A stretch of 64,000 nt of DNA from Youhaiella tibetensis (lineage in GTDB: Bacteria; Pseudomonadota; Alphaproteobacteria; Rhizobiales; Devosiaceae). Below are positions 24,923 through 36,117 of this stretch, in pieces. The stretch is from assembly GCF_008000755.1 (NCBI RefSeq), contig NZ_CP041690.1, forward strand, positions 3,163,260 to 3,227,259, written 5' to 3'. Position numbers and translations under genes: made by a program. The stretch's first letter is position 1. Each line of letters starts with the position of its first letter. The notes beneath the pieces are model-generated. The model was not told the origin of the DNA. It worked only from the letters and a program-made list of their open reading frames with translations, and made no database searches.

Positions 24923-25969
24923 ATGCAACTCGGCCTTTACTCCTTCGCGGAGAACACGCCCGATCCGCTGAACCGGGACCGCCTGCAGTCGCCCGCCGAT
25001 CGCCTCAAGGACCTCCTCGAGGAGATCGAGCTGGCCGATCAGCTCGGCCTCGACTTCTACGGCCTGGGCGAGCACCACCGTCCCGATTTCGTGGCCTCCT
25101 CGCCCGTCACCATCCTCGCCGCGGCCGCCGCGCGCACCAAATCCATCCGCCTCTCGACGGCCGTCACCGTATTGAGCTCGGACGACCCGATCCGCGTATA
25201 CCAGCAGTTTTCCACGCTCGACCTGCTCTCGAACGGCCGGGCCGAGATCATGGCCGGGCGCGGCTCGTTCATCGAGAGCTTCCCCCTCTTCGGCTACGAT
25301 CTCAACGACTACGATGCCCTGTTCGAGGAAAAGCTCGCCGAGCTTCTCGAGATCCGCAAGGGCGGCAAGGTCACGTGGCCAGGTTCGGATCACACCAAGC
25401 CGATCCCGGGCATCGAGATCTATCCCAAGCCGGTACAGAACCCCATTCCGCTCTGGATCGCAGTGGGCGGTACCCCCAATTCGGTGGCTCGCGCCGCCTA
25501 TTACGGCGTGCCCCTGATGATCGCCATCATCGGCGGCCAGCCGCGCCAGTTCGCCCCGCTCGTCCAGTTCTATCGCGAGACCGCCGAGAAGACCGGCAAG
25601 GACCCTGCAAGCCTGCCCGTCGGTATTTCCTCGCACGGCTTCATCGCCGAGAACTCGCAGGATGCCATCGACATCGCCTTCCCCTCCCACCACGCCGCCA
25701 TGTCCAGGATCGGGCGTGAGCGCGGTTGGGCGCCCGGCACCAAGGACCAGTTCGTCGCCGGCGCGCGGCCCGAAGGCGCCTATTTCATGGGGAGCCCGCA
25801 GGAGGTCATCGACAAGATCCTCATGCAGCACGAATGGTTCAGGCACGATCGCTTCGGCCTGCAACTGAGCGTGGGCACGGTGCCCCATGACAAGGTGATG
25901 AAAGCGATCGAGCTCTTCGGCACCGTGGTCAAGCCGGCCATCGACAAGGCCCTTGGCCCCTCGCGCTAA
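24923..25969 (+). CDS. LLM-class (luciferase-like) flavin-dependent oxidoreductase
   Basis: A 348-residue TIM-barrel oxidoreductase that uses reduced FMN or F420-type flavin. Family blocks are FYGLGEHHRPDFVASSP near residue 47, LSTAVTVLSSDDPIRVYQQF near 75 and GRAEIMAGRGSF near 105. AAGGAAAAC precedes the ATG at 24923; the frame stays open far upstream, but those codons overlap the opposite gene and lack support. The substrate is unknown. Its stop overlaps that of the OsmC gene by three to four bases on the opposite strand. Confidence 0.9.
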   Translation: MQLGLYSFAENTPDPLNRDRLQSPADRLKDLLEEIELADQLGLDFYGLGEHHRPDFVASSPVTILAAAAARTKSIRLSTAVTVLSSDDPIRVYQQFSTLDLLSNGRAEIMAGRGSFIESFPLFGYDLNDYDALFEEKLAELLEIRKGGKVTWPGSDHTKPIPGIEIYPKPVQNPIPLWIAVGGTPNSVARAAYYGVPLMIAIIGGQPRQFAPLVQFYRETAEKTGKDPASLPVGISSHGFIAENSQDAIDIAFPSHHAAMSRIGRERGWAPGTKDQFVAGARPEGAYFMGSPQEVIDKILMQHEWFRHDRFGLQLSVGTVPHDKVMKAIELFGTVVKPAIDKALGPSR

Positions 25970-26385
25970 GCCGGTTCGGCGTCGTTTTCCCCGCGGCGCC
26001 GCATCGTCCCGCTGATCGGGATCGCCAGGGCGAGCGTGTTGACTACCTCGCCATGCTTGCGCACCACCGAGTGCAGGCGGTCGAGCTGCGCCTGCGGCTC
26101 GTCCGTCTCCACTTCTATTTCGTAGCTGATGGCGACGATTTCGGGGGGATAGGATTGGCTCAGGGCGCGCACGTCGACCGTGACTTCCTGGTACCCCATA
26201 TCCGGCAGATAACGCTCCACGCTTGCCAGCAGGCAAGCGGCGACCGAGGCGAGAAGCAGGTCCACGGCGCCGAAGCTCCGCAGGGTTCCGCCCGGATCAG
26301 TGCTGAAACTCAGCGCTGCGTCTTTGCACTTGGCCAGCGAACCTTGCTTGCCGGTTCTTCTGGCACTCAGACTGTACTTAACCAT
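25966..26385 (-). CDS. OsmC-family protein
   Basis: A 139-residue OsmC/Ohr superfamily protein, with FGAVDLLLASVAACLLASVE holding one conserved position where peroxidatic members have cysteine (AACLL). A second conserved CP motif is not seen, so thiol peroxidase activity is doubtful. Members detoxify organic peroxides or act on small electrophiles. The gene lies convergent with the luciferase-like oxidoreductase. Confidence 0.82.
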   Translation of the reverse strand: MVKYSLSARRTGKQGSLAKCKDAALSFSTDPGGTLRSFGAVDLLLASVAACLLASVERYLPDMGYQEVTVDVRALSQSYPPEIVAISYEIEVETDEPQAQLDRLHSVVRKHGEVVNTLALAIPISGTMRRRGENDAEPA

Positions 26386-26491
26386 AGGGTTGGCCCAATC
26401 TCCCCCCGGTGATTGGACGTCTCCTATATCAATACTCGTGGCTTCAAGGAAACTAAATTGAGTATTGCTTTTTCAAGGAGCGGAAGGGTGT

Positions 26492-26716
26492 TTACTTCCC
26501 TGCCGAACGCTTGAGCGACTTGATCTGGAGCGGCGGAAGCCCTGACTTTTCGGCGATGCTGCGGTCCTGTTCCATGATCACTTCACGTGCCGGTTCATCC
26601 CCATCGAGCCCACCCAGCACGTCCGCCGGCACACGCCGATTTGAACGCTGGCTGCCGTCCTCGTAGATGACGTCGAACAATACGAATTCGGTCCGAGCAG
26701 TCGGTTTCTTGGCCAT
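26492..26716 (-). CDS. Conserved small hypothetical protein
   Basis: A 74-residue soluble protein with no domain I recognise. It opens MAKKPTARTEFVLFDVIYED and ends in a basic tail (KSLKRSAGK). The acidic middle has DGDEPAREVIMEQDRS. AGGAGG with five-base spacing selects the second of two adjacent ATG codons. The strong ribosome site and high-GC codon use support a real gene. Confidence 0.75.
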   Translation of the reverse strand: MAKKPTARTEFVLFDVIYEDGSQRSNRRVPADVLGGLDGDEPAREVIMEQDRSIAEKSGLPPLQIKSLKRSAGK

Positions 26717-26763
26717 CATGGCCTCCTGTTCTGATTATTTCGGGTGCCGGAACGGCGGCCCGT

Positions 26764-27051
26764 TTAGCTGAAGAGCTTGTCGCCCTGCTCGTCCACGAGC
26801 TGACGGCCCTTGGCCAGCGACAGGCTCGTCGCGTCTTCCCGCGACGAAAACTTGTCGGCGCGCACGAACTTGTAGGTCTTGAGCTCGCCGCCGATTTCTT
26901 TCTCGATGGTGCCGGCCAGCTGGTGCTCGCTACCCGAGGACATGGCGATCGCCTTGATCACGAACCCCTTGTAGTCCTCCTGGGCCAGCGCCTTGTCGCC
27001 CTGGGGCGCCTCGGACTTGCTTCCACCGAACAGGGACTTCAAAAACGACAT
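26764..27051 (-). CDS. HlyU-family protein
   Basis: A 95-residue protein of the HlyU family: MSFLKSLFGG at the start, DYKGFVIKAIAM, then TYKFVRADKFSSREDA and a C-terminal helix with LAKGRQLVDEQGD. Although named after a Vibrio haemolysin regulator, these alphaproteobacterial members lack an obvious helix-turn-helix and their role is unknown. GGAGGAGAAC precedes the ATG at 27051. Confidence 0.85.
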   Translation of the reverse strand: MSFLKSLFGGSKSEAPQGDKALAQEDYKGFVIKAIAMSSGSEHQLAGTIEKEIGGELKTYKFVRADKFSSREDATSLSLAKGRQLVDEQGDKLFS

Positions 27052-27071
27052 CGGGTTCTCCTCCATAAGAC

Positions 27072-27093
27072 AAAGGCGGCCATGGCCGCCTTT
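27072..27093 (-). terminator. Terminator of rpoD
   Basis: Perfect palindrome, AAAGGCGGCCA (27072-27082) against TGGCCGCCTTT (27083-27093), 22 bases after the rpoD stop. The T-run is only three to four long. Confidence 0.75.
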
Positions 27094-27115
27094 GTAGATA
27101 CTTTCAGGGTTCGGC

Positions 27116-29173
<2,058 letters not shown>

Positions 29174-29353
29174 CTGATGCTCCCTGGCCCCGTTAGTTCG
29201 TCGGGTGCCGGCAATGCTCATAAGTGGGGATAGCTCAAGGAAAGATAAAGGAGTGGTAAACCAGCAGTTAACGGAGCCGGTTCCGCGTTCGCATTCGGAA
29301 GTGATTCGCTCATAAGCGAAACCGTGCGACGCGCCGCTCCCAGGGCCTATTCC

Positions 29354-31294
29354 CTAGAAACTGCGTGTTGCACGTCCCGATAGCGAACCAAATCCTTCGA
29401 TCAATGCCTCTGTGCCATCGACAGTGGTTATCTGGTTCTGGATGTCCCGCAGCCTCTCAAAGGTTTCTTCGCTCGGGTCTTCGCCCAGCGCCAACTCGGC
29501 TGCTTTCAATTCCCTATTTAGCTGAACTTTCTTGTTATGCAAGGCTAGCGCGTGCGCAAGGCCGGTTTCCGCGTCGGTTTGTGCGATTTCTTCGCCGATT
29601 TGCCACACGCCCTGCCGGGCCAGCAGCCGCCGCATGCGCTCGAGCGGCTCGCCGAACCCGCGCACGCCCAGCGCCGCGATCAATGCTTCGCGATCGATCT
29701 CGTGATCGTGCGACACCAGGTCGAGGATGGTGGTCAGCAGGCCCCGCGCATTGGGCGTTTCGAAGTCGAGCGCCGCCAGCATTTCGAGCCGGGCCTCGGC
29801 CAGTTGCGGGTGGTTGACGAGGCTGAGGATGATGGTGGCCTCGCGCGGCGTCGCATCGGCCGTCAGCCCTGGCTTGAGCAGCCGCGAATTGCGCAGCGTA
29901 TCGGAGACCACCAGCCGCGGCGTACCGCGGGCCGAGGTGCCCCTGTTGCCGCCCTGCCGGAAATTGCCCTTTCCGCCGCCTTGCCGCCCCTCGAACCGGG
30001 CGGCACGCGCCGGCGCGAAAAACGCCTGCAGCTTCTCGTCGAACGCCTGCATGTAGTGGCGCTTGACCGAGGCGTCGGCGATCGAATTGGCGCGCTCGCG
30101 CAGCCGTGCCTCGAGCGCCGCGCGCGCCTCTGGCGTCTCGGGCAGCACCCCGCGCGTCTCGATGTTCCAGACCGTGTCCGACAGCGTTACCGCCCGCTCG
30201 ATCACGTCGGCAAAAGCGTCCCGCCCGTGTTTCTTGATCAGGTCGTCCGGATCGAGCCCTTCGGGAAGCGTGGCGATCTTGACCGTCTGTCCGGGTTTGA
30301 GCAGCGGCAGCACGATGCCTGCCGCCCGTTCGGCGGCGCGCTGGCCGGCGCTGTCGCCGTCAAAGCACAGTACCGGGCAGTCGCTCATGCGCCAGAGCAG
30401 CGCGGCGTGCTCTTCGGTCATCGCGGTACCCAGCGGCGCCACGGCCCCCTCGAACCCGGCCATCACCGCAGAGATGACGTCGAGATAGCCCTCGACCACG
30501 ATCACGGTCTTGCCGTCATGGGCCGCCTGCCGCGCCGATTGGCCGTTATAGAGCGTTTGCCGCTTGTGGAAGAGTTCGGTCTCGGGCGAGTTGAGATACT
30601 TGGCCGGCACGTCCGGCGACATGGCGCGCCCGCCGAAGGCGATCACCCGCCCGCGGAAATCGGTGATCGGGAACATCACGCGGTTGCGGAAGCGGTCATA
30701 GGGCAGCGGGTTGTCCTCGCGCACCACCACCAGCCCGGTATCCACCATCTCCTGGGCCGTCACCCCGTTGAGCGCCAGGTGCTCCTTGAGCCCGTTGCTG
30801 CTGTCCGGGGCGAAACCGAGCCGGAACCGCGCCTGCGCCTGCGCCGAAACCCCGCGCTCGAAAAGATAGCCGCGCGCCCGCGCCCCGATATTGTGGACCA
30901 GCGCCGCCTCGAAATACTTGGTCGCCAGTTCCATCACGTCATAGAGCGAGCGCCGCGCCGCTTCGCGCTGCTCGCTGCGCTCGTCGCGCGCCGGCATCGG
31001 CACGCCCGCCATCCCGGCCAGGCGCTCTACCGCCTCCGGAAAGCTCATGCCGGTCTTTTCGGTCAGGAACCGGAAATGGTCGCCATGGGCGCCACACCCG
31101 AAGCAGTGATAGCTGCCGCGCCGGTCGTCGGCATGGAAACTCGGGCTTTTCTCGCCATGGAACGGGCAGCACGCCCAGAAGTCGCCGCGACCCGGCTGGC
31201 TCTTGCGCTTGTCCCACAGAACGTGCTCGCCCACCACCTGCGAAATCGGCAGGCGCTGACGGATTTCATCCAGGAAGCTGTCGGAGAAGCGCAT
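29354..31294 (-). CDS. dnaG: DNA primase DnaG
   Basis: DnaG makes RNA primers for replication. The 646-residue protein has an N-terminal zinc-binding domain (CPFHGEKSPSF, then CFGCG), the RNA polymerase core, a TOPRIM domain starting IVVEGYLDVISA with the acidic motif FDGDSAGQRAAERA, and a C-terminal helicase-binding region. It is 180 bases upstream of rpoD, an ancestral pairing. The rest of the usual alphaproteobacterial order (yqeY, carA) lies 3 kb further on. Confidence 0.98.
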   Translation of the reverse strand: MRFSDSFLDEIRQRLPISQVVGEHVLWDKRKSQPGRGDFWACCPFHGEKSPSFHADDRRGSYHCFGCGAHGDHFRFLTEKTGMSFPEAVERLAGMAGVPMPARDERSEQREAARRSLYDVMELATKYFEAALVHNIGARARGYLFERGVSAQAQARFRLGFAPDSSNGLKEHLALNGVTAQEMVDTGLVVVREDNPLPYDRFRNRVMFPITDFRGRVIAFGGRAMSPDVPAKYLNSPETELFHKRQTLYNGQSARQAAHDGKTVIVVEGYLDVISAVMAGFEGAVAPLGTAMTEEHAALLWRMSDCPVLCFDGDSAGQRAAERAAGIVLPLLKPGQTVKIATLPEGLDPDDLIKKHGRDAFADVIERAVTLSDTVWNIETRGVLPETPEARAALEARLRERANSIADASVKRHYMQAFDEKLQAFFAPARAARFEGRQGGGKGNFRQGGNRGTSARGTPRLVVSDTLRNSRLLKPGLTADATPREATIILSLVNHPQLAEARLEMLAALDFETPNARGLLTTILDLVSHDHEIDREALIAALGVRGFGEPLERMRRLLARQGVWQIGEEIAQTDAETGLAHALALHNKKVQLNRELKAAELALGEDPSEETFERLRDIQNQITTVDGTEALIEGFGSLSGRATRSF

Positions 31295-31443
31295 GAGGGA
31301 TAAGTAAGCGTCCGCTCCCGCCTTGTCACCCGCGACAAACGCGGTTTTTGGCCTCAGGGACCGAAGTTATCCCCGCTGTCCTTCAGTACGCCAGGATTGC
31401 TGGCGGGCAGAAGGCGGGAGGGAGCCCTCCCGCCAGTGAGCGC

Positions 31444-32001
31444 TCACACCCGGCGCAACTGCCAGGCCAGGTAGAGCTGGAAGAGCCCATAGAGCAGCAC
31501 CAGCAGCCCGACCAGCCGCACCACGATCGTGGCGCTCGTCAGCGGCATGACCATGATCAGCACGCCGAACGCGATATAGGCGATGCCGCTCAGGATCGAC
31601 GGCCAATAGGCTCCTTCCCGCATGAGCTTGCGGCTGATGAAGGCGACATAGACTTCGAGCGCCCCCACGACCACGGCCAGGATCCCCACGATCCAGACGA
31701 TGGCCGAAACCCCGATGGATGCCGAGGTCATGGGGAACGACACCACCAGGATGCCGGCGATCACCGCCAGCAGCTGCCGGCTGACCGATGCCCAGAAGCT
31801 CTGCGTCCGCTTGCCGCCGAAGAGCAGGCCCCAAAGTCCGAGGCCGCCATCGATGATCATGAGCGCGCCACCGATCATCACCAGGGTCGCCAGCGCCAGC
31901 AATGGCGCGAAGAGGGCCAGCAGCCCCGCCACCACCATGACCGCGCCGCGAATGGCAATCGCCCAGAAGCCAGAAGACTGGCCGTCGACTATATCCGTCA
32001 T
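31444..32001 (-). CDS. HdeD/DUF308-family membrane protein
   Basis: A 185-residue inner-membrane protein with six hydrophobic segments in two similar halves, as in the acid-resistance protein HdeD. Examples are WAIAIRGAVMVVAGLLALFA near residue 12 and AIVWIVGILAVVVGALEVYV in the middle. GAGGGTAC precedes the ATG at 32001; the longer frame upstream lacks support. The function in alphaproteobacteria is not established. Confidence 0.85.
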   Translation of the reverse strand: MTDIVDGQSSGFWAIAIRGAVMVVAGLLALFAPLLALATLVMIGGALMIIDGGLGLWGLLFGGKRTQSFWASVSRQLLAVIAGILVVSFPMTSASIGVSAIVWIVGILAVVVGALEVYVAFISRKLMREGAYWPSILSGIAYIAFGVLIMVMPLTSATIVVRLVGLLVLLYGLFQLYLAWQLRRV

Positions 32002-32126
32002 TGTACCCTCCGACCTATTATAACGTTGCAGTATATGCCGGATTTCTGCTTTGACCATCGCAGAACTTCGCTACATTTGCCTTGGCAGCGCCCCCCAGAC
32101 GACGCCGTGCGGACTAAGGAAGAGCG

Positions 32127-33020
32127 ATGACACCTCACACCGACGCCCACCATCAGTCGGCCGCGCACCCGTCCCCCACGCGCCACCGCTGGCTGAACGT
32201 TCTCTGGCGCATATTCCTGCAGCTGTTCGACATGGATACCGCGCTGCGCTGCGCCGGCGCCTCGTTCTTCACCTTCCTCTCGCTGTTCCCGGCCCTGGCC
32301 ATCCTTGTCTTCTCCTTCGGGCTGCTGGTAACCGAGCAGTTCATCCAGGATGCCATCGAGCGGCTGCGCGGCCTGGTTCCGAGCGAAGTCCTCAACCTGG
32401 TGCAGGGCCAGTTGCTCAACCTCGTGAACGAGCCCACCCAGAATCTCAGCGTCGGCCTTGCCATTTCCGCCGCCGTTGCCCTCTGGAGCGGATCGCGCGG
32501 CATCAACGCCTTGATCTATGCCGTCTCGCGCACCCATCCGGGCAAGGATCGCCGCTCGCTCATCGGCAGCATCATCATCTCGTTTCTCGTTACCCTGGTG
32601 GCCGGCTTCTGCCTTGTCGTCAGCCTGACGCTCATCGCCGCCCTGCCGGCTTTTTTCAAGCTACCCTTCCTCGTCATCGACCCGGGCCTGGTGTTGTTGA
32701 TCCGCTGGCCGATCCTGCTGTTTCTGGCCGCGCTCGGCTTTGCCGCCTTCTATCGCTTCGCCCCGGACCGGCGACCGCGCAAGGCCCGCTGGATCTGGCC
32801 CGGCGCCATCATCGCTGCCCTCGCCTGGATCGTGGTGAGCGCTCTCTTCTCCTTCTACGTCGAGAACTTCGGTCATTACGACGTGACCTTCGGCACCCTG
32901 ACGGCTGCCGTCATCCTCATGCTCTGGCTCTACAATTCCGTCCTGATCCTGGTGGCGGGGGCCATCATCAACGCCCAGCTCGAATACGCTTTCGCCCATC
33001 CCCTGCCGGCACCCCATTGA
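32127..33020 (+). CDS. YihY/BrkB-family inner-membrane protein
   Basis: A 297-residue protein with about six membrane segments and the family pattern AGASFFTFLSLFPALAILV near residue 40, WSGSRGINALIYAVSR near 120 and a late GTLTAAVILMLWLYNSVLIL. YihY/BrkB proteins were once thought to be RNase BN; their role is unknown. AAGGAAGAG precedes the ATG. Divergent from the HdeD-like gene. Confidence 0.9.
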   Translation: MTPHTDAHHQSAAHPSPTRHRWLNVLWRIFLQLFDMDTALRCAGASFFTFLSLFPALAILVFSFGLLVTEQFIQDAIERLRGLVPSEVLNLVQGQLLNLVNEPTQNLSVGLAISAAVALWSGSRGINALIYAVSRTHPGKDRRSLIGSIIISFLVTLVAGFCLVVSLTLIAALPAFFKLPFLVIDPGLVLLIRWPILLFLAALGFAAFYRFAPDRRPRKARWIWPGAIIAALAWIVVSALFSFYVENFGHYDVTFGTLTAAVILMLWLYNSVLILVAGAIINAQLEYAFAHPLPAPH

Positions 33021-33036
33021 TTGCCTTGGCGGAATA

Positions 33037-33058
33037 GATATAAAGACATCTTTATATC
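33037..33058. promoter_or_regulatory. 22-bp palindromic operator before the MFS gene
   Basis: Perfect arms GATATAAAGA (33037-33046) and TCTTTATATC (33049-33058) around CA, 40 bases before the MFS start. The form ATAAAGA-N2-TCTTTAT resembles the site bound by SahR-type ArsR regulators that control methionine and S-adenosylhomocysteine metabolism in alphaproteobacteria. Confidence 0.65.
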
Positions 33059-33097
33059 GTTATAGAAAGCCGCCACCTCATAGTCGGACATGCCCTC

Positions 33098-34270
33098 ATG
33101 CCCTTGCCCCTGATAGCGCTTTTCCTCACGGCCTTTGGAATCGGCACCGCCGAATTCGTCATCGCCGGGCTCCTGCCCGAGGTCTCGACCGATCTGGGCG
33201 TTTCCATACCCACGGCCGGCTTTCTCATCACCGCCTATGCCATCGGCGTCGCGGTGGGCGGGCCGATCGTCACGCTGCTCACGGCGCGCTTCTCGCGCAA
33301 GGCCACTATCCTCGCCCTGGTGGCGGCCTTTACCATCGGCCAGGCCCTCTGCGCCCTCGCTCCCACCTATCCTCTGCTGATGGCCGCGCGCCTGCTGGTA
33401 TCGGTCGGCCACGGCGCCTTCTTCGGCGTGGCCGCGATCGTCGCCACGCGCCTGGTCCCGCCGGAAAAGGCAGGCAGCGCCGTGGCCATGCTGCTTGCCG
33501 GCATCACCGTCGCCAACATCCTGGGCGTCCCCGGCGGCACCGCCATCGGCAACATGTTCGGCTGGCGCGCCACCTTCTGGGCCGTCGGCCTGCTCGGCCT
33601 TGCTTCGCTCCTCGCCACCGCGATCCTGCTGCCCGCCGACCAGCCCGAAGCCGCGCACGAACGCACCAGCATCGCGGCCCAGTTCAAGGTACTCGGCCGG
33701 CCGGTGATCTTCCTCTCCTTTGCGGTGATCATCGTCGCCATGATCGGCCAGTTCGCGGTCTTCACCTACATCGCGCCCTACCTCATCACCGTCACGCAGG
33801 TGCCGCAGGACCTCGTGCCGTGGCTGCTCCTGCTCTTCGGGCTGGGCTCGACCGCCGGTGTCTTCGCGGGCGGCCGGCTGGCCGACTGGAAGCTGATGCC
33901 CTCGCTGCTCGGCATGCTTGTTGCACTCGCCATCGTCTATGCCGCCATGGCGCTTTCCAGCTACAACGCCATCGCGATGGGCATCTGCATCCTGCTCTGG
34001 TCGGGCCTGAGCTTCGGCTTCGGCGCGCCGGTGCAGACGCGCATTCTCAAGGCGGCCGCGGACGCGCCTAACCTCGCCTCCCCGCTTATTCCCACCGCCT
34101 TCAACCTCGGCATCGCGCTTGGCGCCTCCATCGGGGCGGCCGCGCTTGAACAGGGCTGGGGCTATGTCAGCCTGCCCTGGATCGGCTGCGTCGTCTCGGT
34201 CGCAGCCGCCGTCATTGCGCTCATGTCCTGGAATGCCGGCCAGCCCAGGGGCGCGCCGGCGACCACTTAA
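33098..34270 (+). CDS. MFS transporter (AraJ/sugar-efflux type)
   Basis: A 390-residue, 12-segment major facilitator of the DHA1 efflux group. It opens LPLIALFLTAFGIGTAEFVI and has the loop 2-3 motif and ANILGVPGGTAIGNMFGWR (motif C region) typical of AraJ/YdhP-type exporters of sugars or drugs. No regulator lies beside it, but a 22-bp palindrome resembling a SahR site lies 40 bases upstream. If that is right, the transporter could export a methylated or sulfur compound. Confidence 0.88.
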   Translation: MPLPLIALFLTAFGIGTAEFVIAGLLPEVSTDLGVSIPTAGFLITAYAIGVAVGGPIVTLLTARFSRKATILALVAAFTIGQALCALAPTYPLLMAARLLVSVGHGAFFGVAAIVATRLVPPEKAGSAVAMLLAGITVANILGVPGGTAIGNMFGWRATFWAVGLLGLASLLATAILLPADQPEAAHERTSIAAQFKVLGRPVIFLSFAVIIVAMIGQFAVFTYIAPYLITVTQVPQDLVPWLLLLFGLGSTAGVFAGGRLADWKLMPSLLGMLVALAIVYAAMALSSYNAIAMGICILLWSGLSFGFGAPVQTRILKAAADAPNLASPLIPTAFNLGIALGASIGAAALEQGWGYVSLPWIGCVVSVAAAVIALMSWNAGQPRGAPATT

Positions 34271-34284
34271 GGCCGCGAGAGAAC

Positions 34285-34740
34285 TCAGCCGTTGCTGAGC
34301 GCCGCCTTCACCTTGCCGCTCGCCTTGCCGAAATCGATCCGGCCGGGATAATCGATCTTGAGCTGGCCGATGACCTTGCCCATGTCCTTGGGACCTTCGG
34401 CGCCCACCATCTTGATGGCCGCGGCAATGGCCGCATCGACTTCCTCGTCCGTCAGCCCCTTGGGCAGGAACTCGTTGAGGATGTCGATCTCTTCCTTTTC
34501 GATGGTGGCCAGGTCCGTCCGGCCGGCCTGCGCATAGATCGCGAAGCTTTCCTCGCGCTGTTTCACCATCTTCTGGAGAATCACCAGGATCTCCTCGTTC
34601 GTCGCCGGCCCGCGATTCTCCTGCCGAATGGCGATGTCCTTGTCCTTGATGGCCGAATTGATCAACCGGAGCGTGGCCGTCCGCCGGGTATCGCGCGCCT
34701 TGAGGGCTTCCTTGAGGCTTTCGCTGATCTGTTCACGCAT
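34285..34740 (-). CDS. GatB/YqeY-domain protein
   Basis: A 151-residue YqeY protein: MREQISESLKEALKARDTRR at the start, EEILVILQKMVKQREESF in the middle and DMGKVIGQLKIDYPGRIDFG near the end. YqeY resembles the tail domain of GatB, which recognises tRNA, but its function alone is unknown. It is divergent from carA, its usual neighbour in alphaproteobacteria. Confidence 0.92.
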   Translation of the reverse strand: MREQISESLKEALKARDTRRTATLRLINSAIKDKDIAIRQENRGPATNEEILVILQKMVKQREESFAIYAQAGRTDLATIEKEEIDILNEFLPKGLTDEEVDAAIAAAIKMVGAEGPKDMGKVIGQLKIDYPGRIDFGKASGKVKAALSNG

Positions 34741-34875
34741 GGCTGTTCTCCTCTTGCCGGGGCCTGATGAGGGACCATATAGCGCAATAGCGACGCATTG
34801 CCACTTGCGCGGCGATGCCTCGGCTTCTATGAGGAAGCCTCAATCGACATCTGCGCAGAACCTTGGAGACCCACC

Positions 34876-36081
34876 GTGACCGGCTGGCAGCAATCCCCCG
34901 CGACCGCACTCTTGATCCTGGCGGATGGGACGCGCCTTGAGGGCCGTGGCATCGGCGCGATCGGCCACGCCGCCGGCGAGGTCTGTTTCAACACCGCCAT
35001 GACGGGCTACCAGGAAATCCTCACCGATCCTTCCTATGCCGGCCAGATCATCACCTTCACTTTCCCCCACATCGGCAACGTGGGCGCAAACGACGAAGAC
35101 ATCGAGACCGTCAACATGGCCGCCCTCTCGGGCGTCCGTGGCGTCGTGCTCAAGGCCGACATCACCAACCCCTCGAACTACCGCGCCGTCCAAAAGCTCG
35201 ACGCCTGGCTCAAGGCTCGCAACATCATCGGCATCGCCGGCATCGACACCCGGGCCCTGACCGCCCGCATCCGTGAGAACGGCATGCCGAACGGCGTCAT
35301 AGCCCATTCGCCCGACGGCTACTTCCACGAGCCCTCGATCACGGCCGAGCTCAATGCCTTCCCGGGCCTTGAAGGCCTCGACCTTGCCAAGGAAGTCACC
35401 ACCGCCCAGACCTACCACTGGGACCAGACCCGCTGGGAATGGAACAAGGGTTACGGCAAGCTCGAGAACCCCGAATTCCACATCGTCGCCATCGACTACG
35501 GCGCCAAGCGCAACATCCTGCGCTCGCTGGCCGATCAGGGCGCCAGGGTCACCGTAGTGCCCGCCACGGCCACGGCCGCCGATGTGCTCGCCCACAATCC
35601 CGATGGTGTCTTCCTCTCGAACGGCCCCGGCGATCCGGCCGCGACCGGCAAGTATGCCGTCCCGACCATCCAGAAGCTGATGGAAACCGGCAAGCCGATC
35701 TTCGGCATCTGCCTGGGCCACCAGTTGCTTGGGCTGGCGCTCGGCGGCAAGACCTCCAAGATGCACCAGGGCCACCACGGCGCCAATCACCCGGTCAAGG
35801 ACCTGACCACCGGCAAGGTCGAGATCACCTCTATGAACCACGGCTTCGCTGTCGATTCGGACACCCTGCCCGCCGGCGTCTCGCAGACCCATATCTCGCT
35901 CTTCGACGGCTCCAATGCCGGTCTAGCGGTCGAAGGCAAGCCGATCTTCTCGGTCCAGTATCACCCCGAGTCGAGCCCCGGCCCGCATGACAGCCACTAC
36001 CTCTTCACGCGCTTCCTCAATCACGTGCGCGCGCAGAAGGGCATGGAGCAGAAGCCCGAGCATCCCAAAGTCGAAGCCTGA
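34876..36081 (+). CDS. carA: Carbamoyl-phosphate synthase small subunit CarA
   Basis: CarA hydrolyses glutamine and feeds ammonia to CarB for carbamoyl phosphate, used for pyrimidines and arginine. The 401-residue protein has the N-terminal CPSase domain (about 8-150) and a class I glutamine amidotransferase domain with the catalytic Cys in FGICLGHQ and His-Glu in YHPESSPGPHD. The GTG at 34876 is preceded by GGAG and gives the standard N-terminus. carB lies 12 kb away on the same strand. Confidence 0.97.
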   Translation: MTGWQQSPATALLILADGTRLEGRGIGAIGHAAGEVCFNTAMTGYQEILTDPSYAGQIITFTFPHIGNVGANDEDIETVNMAALSGVRGVVLKADITNPSNYRAVQKLDAWLKARNIIGIAGIDTRALTARIRENGMPNGVIAHSPDGYFHEPSITAELNAFPGLEGLDLAKEVTTAQTYHWDQTRWEWNKGYGKLENPEFHIVAIDYGAKRNILRSLADQGARVTVVPATATAADVLAHNPDGVFLSNGPGDPAATGKYAVPTIQKLMETGKPIFGICLGHQLLGLALGGKTSKMHQGHHGANHPVKDLTTGKVEITSMNHGFAVDSDTLPAGVSQTHISLFDGSNAGLAVEGKPIFSVQYHPESSPGPHDSHYLFTRFLNHVRAQKGMEQKPEHPKVEA

Positions 36082-36117
36082 TCCAGGCCAACCACGACAC
36101 CGCCGCCGCCCGAACCC

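Noticed and set aside
26430-26467. Inverted repeat CAATACTC/GAGTATTG upstream of the OsmC gene, followed by CTTTTT on the plus strand
   Set aside because: The loop is 22 bases, no plus-strand gene ends there, and no regulator is adjacent; evidence is too weak to call a terminator or operator.
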